DNA of 64,000 nt, from positions 2,100,171 to 2,164,170 of the forward strand of contig NZ_BMHP01000001.1 in NCBI RefSeq assembly GCF_014641075.1, given 5' to 3'. Under the pieces are notes generated by a model that had not been told where the DNA came from, ran no database searches, and saw nothing but the letters and a program-made list of their open reading frames with translations. The stretch is from Paenibacillus nasutitermitis (GTDB lineage: Bacteria; Bacillota; Bacilli; Paenibacillales; Paenibacillaceae). Positions 26,607-35,460 of this stretch are shown here, piece after piece. Both the position numbers and the translations under genes were made by a program. The first letter of the stretch is position 1. Each line of letters begins with the position of its first letter.

Positions 26607-26720
26607 TTGATTGAGGGCGGCTGGCGATATACATTCTTGTCCTTTGAATTTTTATGGTATTTTCCGACATCGGAGGCGCTGCCCTGCAGTTTTTTTTCGC
26701 TTATTTGGCCGAAACGGTTA

Positions 26721-26758
26721 TAGACAATTCGATTAAATCCATGTATAGTTGTATACAT
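26721..26758 (+). promoter_or_regulatory. Promoter with GntR operator
   Basis: TAGACA (26721-26726) and TATAGT (26744-26749) are separated by 17 bp. The inverted repeat ATGTATA-GTTG-TATACAT (26741-26758) covers the -10 box, so a bound GntR protein would block the promoter. Confidence 0.8.
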
Positions 26759-26810
26759 GAGTAACCAACCGTTCAACGTTTCAACCATTCTTTAAGAAAA
26801 GAGGTCCTTG

Positions 26811-27173
26811 ATGAAACCGACATTGGACGATTCCCAACCCATCTTTCAACAAATCGCCCAAATGATCATGGACGAGATTGTGGGGGGCCAATTAAATGAA
26901 GAGGAACAAATTCCTTCCGAAAATGAATTGTCGCGCTTCTATAACATCAATCGGGCGACAGTACGCAAGGGTCTCCAGGCTTTGGTGGATGCACGGATTA
27001 TTTATAAACAGCGGGGGATAGGCATGTTTGTAAAGAGCGGAGCGAAGCTGCAATTGTTAAAGGAACGCCAGCATCACTATCGTGAACAATTCGTCCTTCC
27101 TCTGTTGGAAGAAGCGAAGAGAATCGGATTAAGCAAGGAATCGGTCGTTCAATTGATTTTGGAGGAGGAGTAA
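26811..27173 (+). CDS. GntR family repressor, YtrA type
   Basis: This 120-residue protein is a short GntR regulator of the YtrA group: a winged helix (QIPSENELSRFYNINRATVRKGLQALVDARIIYKQRGIGMFV) followed by a small helical dimerisation tail. YtrA-type regulators usually control an ABC operon encoded with them, which is the case here. The ATG at 26811 follows AGAGG. Its stop overlaps the start of the ATPase gene (TAATG). The likely operator is the inverted repeat at 26741. In Bacillus subtilis YtrA responds to cell-wall antibiotics; by analogy this one may as well. Confidence 0.92.
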   Translation: MKPTLDDSQPIFQQIAQMIMDEIVGGQLNEEEQIPSENELSRFYNINRATVRKGLQALVDARIIYKQRGIGMFVKSGAKLQLLKERQHHYREQFVLPLLEEAKRIGLSKESVVQLILEEE

Positions 27174-28048
27174 TGATGATAGATGTAAATGAAGTGGTGT
27201 ATTCGTACGATAACGTTTCTGTTCTCGAAAAAGTATCGTTCGAGGAGAAGGAGCCGGTGATCGCTGGGCTGTGGGGGCGCAATGGCGCCGGCAAAACAAC
27301 ATTGATGAGATTACTGGCCGGTCATCAACGGCCTCACGGCGGAACGGTTCAAGTTATGGGCTTGGCACCATACGGTAACCCGGCGGCAGTTCGGCATGTT
27401 TGCTACATGCAGGAGGATCATCCGTTCAGCGTGATATGGTCGGTACAGGATGCGCTTCGTTTCGGCCAATATTTCAATGCCCAGTGGGATCAGGCTACGG
27501 CAGACCGTCTTATCGAAACGTTCAGATTGGACCGCAAGAAGAAAGTATCCAAACTGTCCAAAGGGATGAAGTCTGCGCTTCAGTTTATTATCGGGTTATC
27601 CAGCCACGCCGACATAACGATACTCGATGAGCCGACGAACGGCCTGGATGCCGGGATGCGAAGAAGGCTGTATGAGGCATTAAGGGAAAGCCATGAGGAA
27701 TCGCCTCGTCTTATTCTGATTTCGACCCATCATATTGAAGAAGTCCAGGCGCTCTGCGAATCGTTAATCGTTATGCACAAGGGCAAGCTGCTGCATCATC
27801 AACCGATTGACGAGTTCCGCGAGCAAGGCATATGGTTGGCTGGCGAACAGAGCGCGGTGGCGAGCGTAATTGACGGTCATAAAGTGCTGGAACAAAGCGC
27901 GTTGGGATCGAAAATCAGGGTGATGCTCGACGCCCCCTATTCGAAGCAATGGAAAGAGCAAGCGCAAGCCAGTGGACTTACGATTGAAAAAGCGGATTTG
28001 CAAAATTATTTGCTGAATATAACGGAAGATGCAGGGGTGAATGTATGA
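27173..28048 (+). CDS. ABC transporter ATPase (YtrB-like)
   Basis: This 291-residue ATPase has Walker A GRNGAGKTT (about residues 33-41), a signature-like region LSKGMKSALQF, Walker B ITILDEPTNGLD and the switch histidine in STHHIEE. The signature LSKGM is typical of the YtrB/EcsA-like exporters and differs from LSGGQ. GGAGGAGGAG precedes the start, which overlaps the GntR stop. Its own stop overlaps the permease start by four bases. It probably drives the membrane protein that follows. Confidence 0.92.
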   Translation: MMIDVNEVVYSYDNVSVLEKVSFEEKEPVIAGLWGRNGAGKTTLMRLLAGHQRPHGGTVQVMGLAPYGNPAAVRHVCYMQEDHPFSVIWSVQDALRFGQYFNAQWDQATADRLIETFRLDRKKKVSKLSKGMKSALQFIIGLSSHADITILDEPTNGLDAGMRRRLYEALRESHEESPRLILISTHHIEEVQALCESLIVMHKGKLLHHQPIDEFREQGIWLAGEQSAVASVIDGHKVLEQSALGSKIRVMLDAPYSKQWKEQAQASGLTIEKADLQNYLLNITEDAGVNV

Positions 28049-28764
28049 ACTCACGGAACGCAGTGATGCGATTGATATTTGAGGATGCGAACTGGTATTT
28101 TGTAAAACTTATGCTGCTGTTCATTACCGTTCCGTTGACGATCGTATGGATCATTGCCGGTTTGGTCTTCGGCCTCGATCGGGAAACGGTTGCCGCGATA
28201 TCCGGGCCTGCGTACTTCTTTTGCGCCGGTTTCGGTCTCTTCGGCTTCAAGTCTCTCTTTGCGATATCGATCGGAATGGGAAGCACACGGGAGCAATTCC
28301 TTAAAGCTTTCTACAGCGTGGGCTTAGGGGGCGTTATTTTCAGTATCTTGTGTCTGAATATTTGCCAATACGCGCTAGTCACGATCTATCAATGGAATTC
28401 GGTAGAAGCCGGCATTCTGCATGCTGCAAAATTGTTTCTCAATGAGTATCATTTCTTCAACTATTTGTGGATCGATTTGATGGTAGGTCTGGCATGCTTC
28501 GGTCTAACTTTTTTCGGCTATGCCATTGTGTATCGGGTTGGATTTATCCGCAGTGTCATCATGTTAATGGTCGTAACGGTCGCAGGTATATTTCTATATT
28601 ATGGAGGCACTATTTCCGCTTTGTTCGAATGGATATCGAATTTCAAGATGAGTGCGATGGCAGTCGTTTCATGCGTCGGGGCGGTGAGTCTGGCTGCGCT
28701 ATTCATTACATATCCGATGCTGCGCCATGCGCCATTGCATCCGATGCCGAGAAAAGGAAGATGA
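28045..28764 (+). CDS. ABC transporter membrane protein
   Basis: This 239-residue protein has about six hydrophobic segments (roughly residues 18-40, 48-75, 90-115, 140-165, 170-195, 205-230) and no soluble domain. It follows the ATPase gene with an ATGA overlap, so it is the membrane partner of that ATPase. I recognise no family signature beyond this; similar proteins occur with YtrA/YtrB-type genes. It may take part in resistance to cell-envelope stress. Confidence 0.82.
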   Translation: MNSRNAVMRLIFEDANWYFVKLMLLFITVPLTIVWIIAGLVFGLDRETVAAISGPAYFFCAGFGLFGFKSLFAISIGMGSTREQFLKAFYSVGLGGVIFSILCLNICQYALVTIYQWNSVEAGILHAAKLFLNEYHFFNYLWIDLMVGLACFGLTFFGYAIVYRVGFIRSVIMLMVVTVAGIFLYYGGTISALFEWISNFKMSAMAVVSCVGAVSLAALFITYPMLRHAPLHPMPRKGR

Positions 28765-28832
28765 AAAAGTAGATGATCACGTATGCGAAAGACGGCTTGA
28801 AAAGTTAGCCTTTCAGCTGGTTTGAAAATTTG

Positions 28833-28874
28833 CAAAAGCCGCCGGCATCGATGAAGATGCTGGCGGCTTTTGCG
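28833..28874. terminator. Bidirectional terminator hairpin
   Basis: An 18-bp stem (GCAAAAGCCGCCGGCATC and a near-complement) with a 6-base loop lies between convergent genes. It has A- and T-runs inside the stem on both sides and could stop transcription from either direction. Confidence 0.8.
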
Positions 28875-28886
28875 GTCGTATCCGGA

Positions 28887-30212
28887 CTAGTTCACATGAT
28901 TGAATTGCGGTAAATAGTCGCGATTGGCGGCAAACATTTCGTCGACCATCTGTTTGATCTCGTCTAAGCTCAGTACGGCGGCAGTGAGCGGATCGTTCAC
29001 GATGGCGTGGAACACTTTGCGCGGATCGCCAGTCATCGAACCTTCGACTGCAAGCAGCTCGTTGATCGCGTTCACCGTGTTGAGCGCAGTCAGCTGAGGC
29101 GGCAGCGCGCCGACGTGAATTGGCTCGAAGCCGGCTTTGGAAGCGAGTACAGGCACTTCCACACAAACGTCCGGCGGCAAATTCGTAATATAGCCCTTGT
29201 TGCGGATATTGCCGTAAAACTTGAACATCGTGCCATCACCGAACATGGCATTAAAAATCTCCGATGCATATTCATGGCCGCGGTTCAGGTCGATCGGCTC
29301 ATCATTGAGCCATTTGATGATTTCGTCCTTATCCATCGTTTGCCGGTTCAAGTATTCGTCGAGAATATATGCATGCACGCCGGGATTCCAGTTCGTGCCG
29401 TGAGTGCAGTACTTTTCGATTAAATCCGGCCGCTTGCGGAACCAGGCGTTATACTCCGAATTATGCCCACTCGATTCGGTAACGTAATAGTCGAGATGCA
29501 GGAACATCTCGTTGCGGACCAGCTCCGCGTTGTAAATGTCCGGCTGGCTTGTAATCTTTTCGCGAATGAGAGGGATAGCGTCCTTGCCGTTCCACTTGTA
29601 CTCGAGAAACCATGCCTGGTGGTTGATGCCGCCGCACAAATAGCTGGTGTCTTTGGCCTCCGCGCCGATCCAGCCCGCCAGCATTTCCGCCGTTCCTTGA
29701 ACACTGTGGCACAGGCCGACCACGTTTACCTTCGTATAGTTCTGCATCGCATTGCACAACATCGTCATTGGATTCGTGTAGTTGAGGAACACCGCGTTCG
29801 GGCATATCTCCTCGATATCGCGGCAAATGTCCAGCATAACCGGGATTGTGCGCAGCGCACGGAACACACCTGCCGGCCCGCGCGTGTCACCGACATTGAT
29901 GTCGACGCCGTACTTTTTCGGAATTTCAATGTCACTCCGCCATACATCGACGCTGTTTGCAAGGATCGTACAAACAACTCCGTCGGCTCCTTGCAGCGCC
30001 TCTGCCCGATTGGTTGTCGCGATCACCTTTGCCGGGTAGTTGCCGGCTGCGACTATTTTATCCACAGCCTGCTTGATATAACCGAGACGTTCCTCGTCGA
30101 TGTCCATCAATGCGATCGTACAGTCCGCAAACGATGGAAACGACAAAATATCCCGCACCAAATTTCTTGTAAACCCGAAACTGCCAGCCCCGATAAACGC
30201 AAACTTTTTCAT
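28887..30212 (-). CDS. Glycoside hydrolase family 4 enzyme (alpha-galactosidase/alpha-galacturonidase type)
   Basis: This 441-residue cytoplasmic enzyme cleaves alpha-glycosides by the NAD-dependent redox mechanism of family GH4. The NAD-binding GAGSFGF motif starts at residue 8. The sugar- and metal-binding NYTNP (N147) and CHS (C168, H169) motifs and H198 in GGINHQAW are all present. The closest known types are MelA (alpha-galactosidase) and LplD (alpha-galacturonidase); I cannot separate these by eye. GGGAGGG lies before the ATG. The gene is divergent from an AraC regulator that probably controls it. Manganese and a reducing agent are usually needed. Confidence 0.92.
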   Translation of the reverse strand: MKKFAFIGAGSFGFTRNLVRDILSFPSFADCTIALMDIDEERLGYIKQAVDKIVAAGNYPAKVIATTNRAEALQGADGVVCTILANSVDVWRSDIEIPKKYGVDINVGDTRGPAGVFRALRTIPVMLDICRDIEEICPNAVFLNYTNPMTMLCNAMQNYTKVNVVGLCHSVQGTAEMLAGWIGAEAKDTSYLCGGINHQAWFLEYKWNGKDAIPLIREKITSQPDIYNAELVRNEMFLHLDYYVTESSGHNSEYNAWFRKRPDLIEKYCTHGTNWNPGVHAYILDEYLNRQTMDKDEIIKWLNDEPIDLNRGHEYASEIFNAMFGDGTMFKFYGNIRNKGYITNLPPDVCVEVPVLASKAGFEPIHVGALPPQLTALNTVNAINELLAVEGSMTGDPRKVFHAIVNDPLTAAVLSLDEIKQMVDEMFAANRDYLPQFNHVN

Positions 30213-30297
30213 TTGACATACCCTCCCGCAATTTGTGAAGTAGCTAGATTCACTATATTCATCATAGCGGAATGGAGCGGAAAAAAAATGGCGCAGG

Positions 30298-30325
30298 GTG
30301 AGATAAATATGTCATAATGTGAGAT
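30298..30325 (+). promoter_or_regulatory. Direct repeats, candidate AraC sites
   Basis: GTGAGAT occurs at 30298-30304 and again at 30319-30325, 21 bp apart, which is two helical turns. AraC-type activators bind such direct repeats. The pair lies between the divergent GH4 gene and the AraC gene. Confidence 0.5.
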
Positions 30326-30360
30326 GATCAATTCGAAATAATGTTTGGAGGCTGCGGCGG

Positions 30361-31239
30361 ATGACCCAAAAACTTGAACTGACCTATCGGCAGCAATTGG
30401 ATTCCAACTTGGAATATTACTACTCCGGCTCGGAGCGTTGCGCGCCTGGACACTCGTACGGCCCGGCGGTTCGCCAATATTATTTAATTCACTATGTGAG
30501 GAGTGGCCGTGGCATCTTTCGCGTATCCGGTAAGGAGCATTCGCTTCGGGCGGGGCAAATCTTTCTCATCAATCCAGGCGATGTAACGTATTACCAGGCA
30601 GATCTCACCGATCCGTGGCATTACAGTTGGATCGCTTTCCACGGCCTGGAGGCGGCCACCAATCTGCGGCAAGCTAACCTTACGGCGGAGTCGCCCGTGA
30701 TGGCGCTTGCACATGTCAATTTTATGTCCTGCTTTGAAATGCTGGAAGATGCCAAAAAATTGTCCGAAGGCCGGGAACTGCGCCTGACTGGTGGCGTGTA
30801 TATATTTTTGTCAAGTCTGTTGGAAGCAGCGTCAGGCAAGTATGCACAGCCGCTGCCGAAACCGCGTGGACAATACGTGAGAGCGGCGATCGAGTTTACG
30901 GAGAAAAACTTCTCCCGCCACATGACGATTGAAGAGCTTGCCTCTTACATTGGACTCAACCGCAGCTATTTGTGCGCCATATTCAAGGAAGAGACGCAGC
31001 TCTCACCGCAGCAGTATTTGATTCGATACCGGATGGAGAGGGCCTGCGAGCTGCTCGAGAACGAGTCGCTCTCAATCGGTGACATATCGCGCTCGGTCGG
31101 GTACGACGACCCGCTCGTTTTCTCCAAAATGTTCACCAAGCTGAAAGGCATGTCCCCGCGCGAATACCGCAAGCAGTCGGCCGCGCCAATCGATGAGGCC
31201 ACCAAAAGGATAAATCAAAACCACAATTCCAGTTTGTAA
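30361..31239 (+). CDS. AraC family regulator with cupin-like sensor domain
   Basis: This 292-residue regulator has an N-terminal AraC-type sugar-binding domain (residues about 20-150, with YYLIHYVRSGRGIFRV and GQIFLINPGDVTYYQAD) and a C-terminal double HTH (about 185-280, ending GYDDPLVFSKMFTKLKGMSPREYRK). It resembles MsmR/RafR-type activators of alpha-galactoside genes, which fits the divergent GH4 gene. GGAGG lies nine bases before the ATG. A terminator follows directly. Confidence 0.92.
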   Translation: MTQKLELTYRQQLDSNLEYYYSGSERCAPGHSYGPAVRQYYLIHYVRSGRGIFRVSGKEHSLRAGQIFLINPGDVTYYQADLTDPWHYSWIAFHGLEAATNLRQANLTAESPVMALAHVNFMSCFEMLEDAKKLSEGRELRLTGGVYIFLSSLLEAASGKYAQPLPKPRGQYVRAAIEFTEKNFSRHMTIEELASYIGLNRSYLCAIFKEETQLSPQQYLIRYRMERACELLENESLSIGDISRSVGYDDPLVFSKMFTKLKGMSPREYRKQSAAPIDEATKRINQNHNSSL

Positions 31240-31246
31240 ACCTATC

Positions 31247-31284
31247 GGAGAGTGAAGTCATGGACAGACTCACTCTCCTTTTTT
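31247..31284. terminator. Terminator between convergent genes
   Basis: Perfect 9-bp arms GGAGAGTGA / TCACTCTCC with a 14-base loop are followed by six T on the plus strand. It lies just before the stop of the minus-strand dehalogenase gene. Confidence 0.85.
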
Positions 31285-31291
31285 GTTTCAT

Positions 31292-32167
31292 TTACAGTTC
31301 CTTCAACCAGGCAGCAAGGGCTACGCCAATCTCATCGGGCGAGTCTTCCTGGGGATAATGGCGTCCACGAACGTTGATCTCGGTTTGAACGGGCCAGCTG
31401 CGGCAGAAATCTACATGAGTGGACGGCAGCGTACCTGGATCACAGTTGACAAATAGTTTTGGAATCGAGCTCTGTGCTAGCCATTCGCCGTTTGTGGTGA
31501 CGATCTCCGTCACATCAGCCGGATCGCCATCAAATGGCAGTTGCCGCGGCCAGGTTAGTGTAGGTCGGCGTCCTTCGCCGGGCTGGATGAAAGGCCGACG
31601 ATATTCAGTCATCTCTTCCTCCGTCAATTTACGCAGAATACCGATAGGAAGGTTAGTCTCAATGAAAGAGTTTTGTTCCAATACCATCTGTTCACCTTTC
31701 TGGGATCGCAATGCCTGGAAGATATTCCGTCCCGTTTCGGGGAGTTCGCTCCAGCTGCGGGGTTTGATAATTCCTTCCATGTAGGCGATTCCTTTCACGG
31801 CCTCCGGATGGCGATACGCCCAATCAAATCCCAAGACAGACCCCCAATCGTGCACAACAAGGGTAACCCGCTTGTGAACACGAAGTTGTTCCAAAAGGGC
31901 ATCGAGATATCGGCGATTCTCGACAAACGTGTACGAATCGGGACCACTATCAGGAAGTTTCTCGGAGTCCCCCATACCAATGAGATCAGGAACAATGCAG
32001 CGGCCGAGAGTTTGAGTATAAGGAAGAATGTTCCGCCAGAGATAAGAGGAAGTAGGGTTGCCATGCAGGAAGACAATCGGATCGCCACTTCCTACCTCCA
32101 CATAGGCCATTTCTAAACCCAACACCCGTTGACGTTTCTTTTCGTAGGGGAAAGACGCACGAATCAT
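31292..32167 (-). CDS. Haloalkane dehalogenase family alpha/beta hydrolase
   Basis: This 291-residue enzyme hydrolyses carbon-halogen bonds if it follows its family. All five residues of the haloalkane dehalogenase active site can be placed: N37 in HGNP and W108 next to the nucleophile (halide-binding), nucleophile D107 in HDWGS, acid E131 in YMEGI, and base H270 in GRHYPQED. These positions match the DhaA/LinB group closely. The ATG at 32167 has AGGTGAG upstream; an ATG at 32179 is less likely. A TetR gene lies upstream on the same strand, and both promoters carry the same operator-like repeat. The natural substrate is unknown. Confidence 0.92.
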   Translation of the reverse strand: MIRASFPYEKKRQRVLGLEMAYVEVGSGDPIVFLHGNPTSSYLWRNILPYTQTLGRCIVPDLIGMGDSEKLPDSGPDSYTFVENRRYLDALLEQLRVHKRVTLVVHDWGSVLGFDWAYRHPEAVKGIAYMEGIIKPRSWSELPETGRNIFQALRSQKGEQMVLEQNSFIETNLPIGILRKLTEEEMTEYRRPFIQPGEGRRPTLTWPRQLPFDGDPADVTEIVTTNGEWLAQSSIPKLFVNCDPGTLPSTHVDFCRSWPVQTEINVRGRHYPQEDSPDEIGVALAAWLKEL

Positions 32168-32195
32168 ACAGAATCTCACCTTTCATTTATAATTG

Positions 32196-32214
32196 AATGC
32201 AAGTACATACTTTC
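32196..32214 (-). promoter_or_regulatory. Operator before the dehalogenase gene
   Basis: The inverted repeat AAGTA-CA-TACTT (32201-32212) lies in a 19-bp stretch that matches 32874-32892 at 17 positions. It sits 34 bases upstream of the dehalogenase start. Confidence 0.7.
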
Positions 32215-32271
32215 GTTAATTGCGAAAGATAAGCTCCGAACGGAGCTGCTTAATGAGTAAAATAAATAGTA

Positions 32272-32859
32272 TTAGGGACTTAGAGCCTTAGCAAATAAAC
32301 GAACGCTTTCCTCAATAAATTCGTTCAGCGTTTCTTCCGAAACCGCTTCTTTCCTATTCAGGCTGCTGATAAAAGCCCCAAAATTCATCCACATAAACGA
32401 TAAAGCTTGGATTTCAGGATTTGAAGTGACAACTTTGCCTTGTGATGACATGGTAGTCAGATATTCTGTGAGCAGATTTTTCAATTGCTCGGGGTTACTG
32501 GAAGCCTCTTGAAGAACGGCATCGGGTAGAGTACTGCTTCCTTTTAGCGAGATTGAAAGTAGTTTTTTGTTCCGGTTCATGATGTTATGGTACGTTCGAC
32601 TGAGTGTAAGAAGATCTTCATGAAGATTTCCTTTAAGACCTTCGTAAAAAAGCTTTGTCATCTCATTGCCATAGTGAAACCGATTGAAAGCGGCCTCTAG
32701 CAGTTTTTCTTTTGTTCCGAAATGCCGAAATAATGTGACTTCGTTCACTCCGGCAGAGAGTGCGATTTCTTTGGTCGTTGTACTGTCATATCCTTTTTCA
32801 GCCATGAGGTTTATCGTTGCCAGCAATATTTTTTCGCCTGTAGTTGGATTAGCGCTCAT
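32272..32859 (-). CDS. TetR family repressor (paralogue of the one at 2455)
   Basis: This 195-residue regulator has an N-terminal HTH (STTTKEIALSAGVNEVTLFRHFGTKEKLLEAAF) and a helical ligand domain ending VRLFAKALSP. It resembles the TetR at 2455-3048 over its whole length. AAGGGGG precedes the ATG. It probably represses itself and the dehalogenase gene downstream through operators at 32879 and 32201, which have the same AGTA-NN-TACT core as the operator near the other TetR. Confidence 0.92.
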   Translation of the reverse strand: MSANPTTGEKILLATINLMAEKGYDSTTTKEIALSAGVNEVTLFRHFGTKEKLLEAAFNRFHYGNEMTKLFYEGLKGNLHEDLLTLSRTYHNIMNRNKKLLSISLKGSSTLPDAVLQEASSNPEQLKNLLTEYLTTMSSQGKVVTSNPEIQALSFMWMNFGAFISSLNRKEAVSEETLNEFIEESVRLFAKALSP

Positions 32860-32873
32860 GAATCCCCCTTATT

Positions 32874-32892
32874 AATGCAAGTGCTTACTTTC
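32874..32892 (-). promoter_or_regulatory. Operator before tetR-2
   Basis: The imperfect inverted repeat AAGTG-CT-TACTT (32879-32890) within AATGCAAG...TACTTTC lies 20 bases upstream of the tetR-2 start and matches the site before the dehalogenase gene. Confidence 0.7.
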
Positions 32893-33339
32893 ATCGATGA
32901 TTAAATTCTATATTGAGTGAGGCGACATGTCAATAGATAAGGGATTGGAACCGTTCCGCACGAAAAGAACTTGCAAGATTACGTTTGTAAAATTCGGTCT
33001 CGATCCACCAGAATATCGTAAAAAAGAATTGACAGCGGGGAAGAAAAAAAGTAATGTGATTTTAGATACAGGTATATAACATGTTTTTAAATGCCACATC
33101 AGAAGAAAGAAGGTTGAACCATTCATCATTGCAGTTCGGCATCATCGGATTGGTTTCTATTCATGTGTAGCATTTCACGGAAATTCTGTACAAAACCGAT
33201 CACCTTTACCTTGTACCCGACGGTGAAATTGTGACAGCGTTTCCAGGAAAAACTCGCATGAAGACAGACCACAATCAATCTTTTGGGCTGAAGGACGAAA
33301 GTCAATCGATCATTATAACAGAGTGGAGAGGATCACTAT
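32893..33339. other. Non-coding stretch before sugar locus 2
   Basis: No intact gene is visible. Between about 33179 and 33290 one frame reads FTEILYKTDHLYLVPDGEIV then TAFPGKTRMKTDHNQSF, which looks protein-like but has a stop just upstream and no start with a ribosome site. It may be a remnant of a lost gene; I do not recognise it. Confidence 0.35.
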
Positions 33340-35052
33340 ATGAGAATGGCCAGAATAGGCGTGCTGTCGGATCAACAGGCCACCGGGCGCCGCCATCGTT
33401 ACGGTATAAATGTATTTGAAACGTATATTGGTGAAGTGTTAGCACATGCAGGCCTGCCTTTTCAATGGATCAACCGGGCAGAGGATATTCAAGTCTATGA
33501 TCCGGATGTATTAATCATTGCGCTTGCAGAGGAAGACCCGGAGACGGAGGAAGCGATCTGGGCATATTCGGAACAAGGTGGCACGGTGATATCCTATGGG
33601 GGCTTGAACCGGCTTGCCACAAGACTGGGCTGCTATGAACTGCGGGAATTACCGGTCGGCTATACACACCCGGATCAGCTTGGAGCATTTGGTGACGTAG
33701 CTCTGCGCCATCTGGGTGCCAAGCCTTGGGATATTGGCGCCGCATCGGCAGCCTACGGCGCCCAGTCGTTCGGGACGCTGTGCAAAGATACACCGGACGG
33801 AACAGAAGCAGGTGCCGTCAGGCTGCAATTCAATGTCGGGCAGGGCAGAATAGACCGCTGGTCGGTCAATATTCCCAAGACGATCGTGATGTTCCAGCAG
33901 GGGACAGGTCCAGTGATTCACGACGGAGTCCCTGCCAGAGACGGAACGGGAAGTGTCGATGAAGGGATATTAAAGGCAGACGACGCTTGCGGGATGGACT
34001 GGGAGCTGGATCGTCTGCATACTGAGACGGGAGCACCTTATTTTGCATATCCTTATGCGGATATCTGGAGAGAACGGTTGATAGCACATCTGTTGCAAAT
34101 TGTAACCGGCAAAGGAATGACAGTTCCCCTGATCGGCTACTGGCCCGACGGCGTTCCGTGCGTAGCGACAATTTCCCATGACAGCGATCATAATATCGAC
34201 GAGAGTGCCGAAACCACGCTGGAGGTTCTGAAGGAATGCGGGATTCATTCAACCTGGTGCATGATTGAGCCGGGATACAGCCCATCAGTCTATGAGCGTG
34301 TGCTGCGCGAAGGACATGAGCTTGCCTTTCATTATAATGCGCTCGATGTGCAAAACGGGAGATGGGGCGGAGATGAATTCGGCCGGCAGTTCGAATGGCT
34401 GAAGCAGGCGACAGGACTGCATGCGGTCACCTCTAACAAAAATCACTATACCAGGTATGAAGGCTGGGGAGAGCTCTTTGAATGGTGCGAACAGAACGGC
34501 ATCCAGGCCGACCAAACGAGAGGCCCGAGTAAAAAGGGCAATATTGGCTTTATATTCGGAACCTGCCATCCTTATTTCCCTATCGCTTGGTTCGATCAGC
34601 ATAACCGCCTGTACGATGTTTTGGAGATCAGCTTCCTGACACAGGATCTGGATCATATCTCCTTAGCGGATTCCAGTGTCGTCATTCCCTTCCTGGAGCA
34701 AACGGCGAAGGCGGAGGGAGCAGCGCATTTTCTCTTCCATCAGATCCACATCCATCAGCAGCCTGCGGTGACGGATGCGCTGCGTAAGGTGGTTGACGAG
34801 GCGGTCAAGAGGGGCTTCCGCTTCTGGACGTCTGAGCAAATCAACCAATGGGAGCGTGCGCGCAGAGAAATACGGATCGACGGGATTGACGAGCAGGGAG
34901 AGATCCGGGCAAGCGGTACAATCGGAGTTAATGATATCATCGTCTATCTTCCTTCGCCGGATAAAGAAGCGGGGCCGGATATGGTGGAGCGTTTTGGTGT
35001 GCCATGCAGAAAGGTGGTACTCAACCGATCTGCAAGCAATCAACCCGTATAG
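33340..35052 (+). CDS. Protein with glutamine-amidotransferase-like and polysaccharide-deacetylase-like domains
   Basis: This 570-residue cytoplasmic protein has an N-terminal part (residues 1-105) like a class I amidotransferase-type Rossmann fold, with IGVLSDQQATGRRHRYGINVFETYI and DVLIIALAEEDPE. From about residue 260 it has a NodB-like deacetylase barrel: ATISHDSDHN (about 276-285) takes the place of the usual TFDDG motif, and HEL-AFHYNALD holds the metal-binding histidine position. A cysteine nucleophile for a GATase is not apparent. GGAGAGG precedes the ATG. It opens a locus with an importer and a lyase, so it may act on a sugar substituent such as an N- or O-acyl group. Confidence 0.75.
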   Translation: MRMARIGVLSDQQATGRRHRYGINVFETYIGEVLAHAGLPFQWINRAEDIQVYDPDVLIIALAEEDPETEEAIWAYSEQGGTVISYGGLNRLATRLGCYELRELPVGYTHPDQLGAFGDVALRHLGAKPWDIGAASAAYGAQSFGTLCKDTPDGTEAGAVRLQFNVGQGRIDRWSVNIPKTIVMFQQGTGPVIHDGVPARDGTGSVDEGILKADDACGMDWELDRLHTETGAPYFAYPYADIWRERLIAHLLQIVTGKGMTVPLIGYWPDGVPCVATISHDSDHNIDESAETTLEVLKECGIHSTWCMIEPGYSPSVYERVLREGHELAFHYNALDVQNGRWGGDEFGRQFEWLKQATGLHAVTSNKNHYTRYEGWGELFEWCEQNGIQADQTRGPSKKGNIGFIFGTCHPYFPIAWFDQHNRLYDVLEISFLTQDLDHISLADSSVVIPFLEQTAKAEGAAHFLFHQIHIHQQPAVTDALRKVVDEAVKRGFRFWTSEQINQWERARREIRIDGIDEQGEIRASGTIGVNDIIVYLPSPDKEAGPDMVERFGVPCRKVVLNRSASNQPV

Positions 35053-35109
35053 GAGATTTTCGCTTGGCAGACCGAAAGTGATAGTCGGTCCGTTTATGGC
35101 AGCGGACAA

Positions 35110-35147
35110 GTGATTTCCTCCGATGCTACCGAAGGGGAGGAAATCAC
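35110..35147 (+). terminator. Hairpin after the deacetylase-like gene
   Basis: Perfect 12-bp arms GTGATTTCCTCC / GGAGGAAATCAC enclose a 14-base loop. No long T-run follows. The stretch to 35337 holds no gene. Confidence 0.6.
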
Positions 35148-35337
35148 TTCCAGTCCGTTTACAGACCAGAGGAATGCATGCCGTCATCCGGTATCAGAAT
35201 GCGATTCCGGTATTTGCCGATCTGAAGTCGCATACCTGCAAACATCCACACAAATTATGTCAACTTACATCACACATAATTATATATTATTGACATGATT
35301 AGAGCATCCCCAAAATAAGTGATTATCTTAAAAAAAT

Positions 35338-35396
35338 TGATAGCGATTACATCTTAAAAATTATAGTTGACGTTTGTTTTTTTTAAAGAATATAAT
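35338..35396 (+). promoter_or_regulatory. Promoter and cre-like site of sugar locus 2
   Basis: TTGACG (35367-35372) and TATAAT (35391-35396) are separated by 18 bp. Just upstream, TGATAGCGATTACA (35338-35351) matches the CcpA cre consensus with one mismatch, suggesting catabolite control. Confidence 0.65.
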
Positions 35397-35460
35397 ACAG
35401 GTATGATACATATAACATATTTGATTGTTAGTTTTGATAACATGAGGGAGGTTATGATTT

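Noticed and set aside
29463..30317. A 284-codon plus-strand ORF opposite the GH4 gene
   Set aside because: It is an antisense shadow; the minus strand encodes a GH4 enzyme with all motifs.
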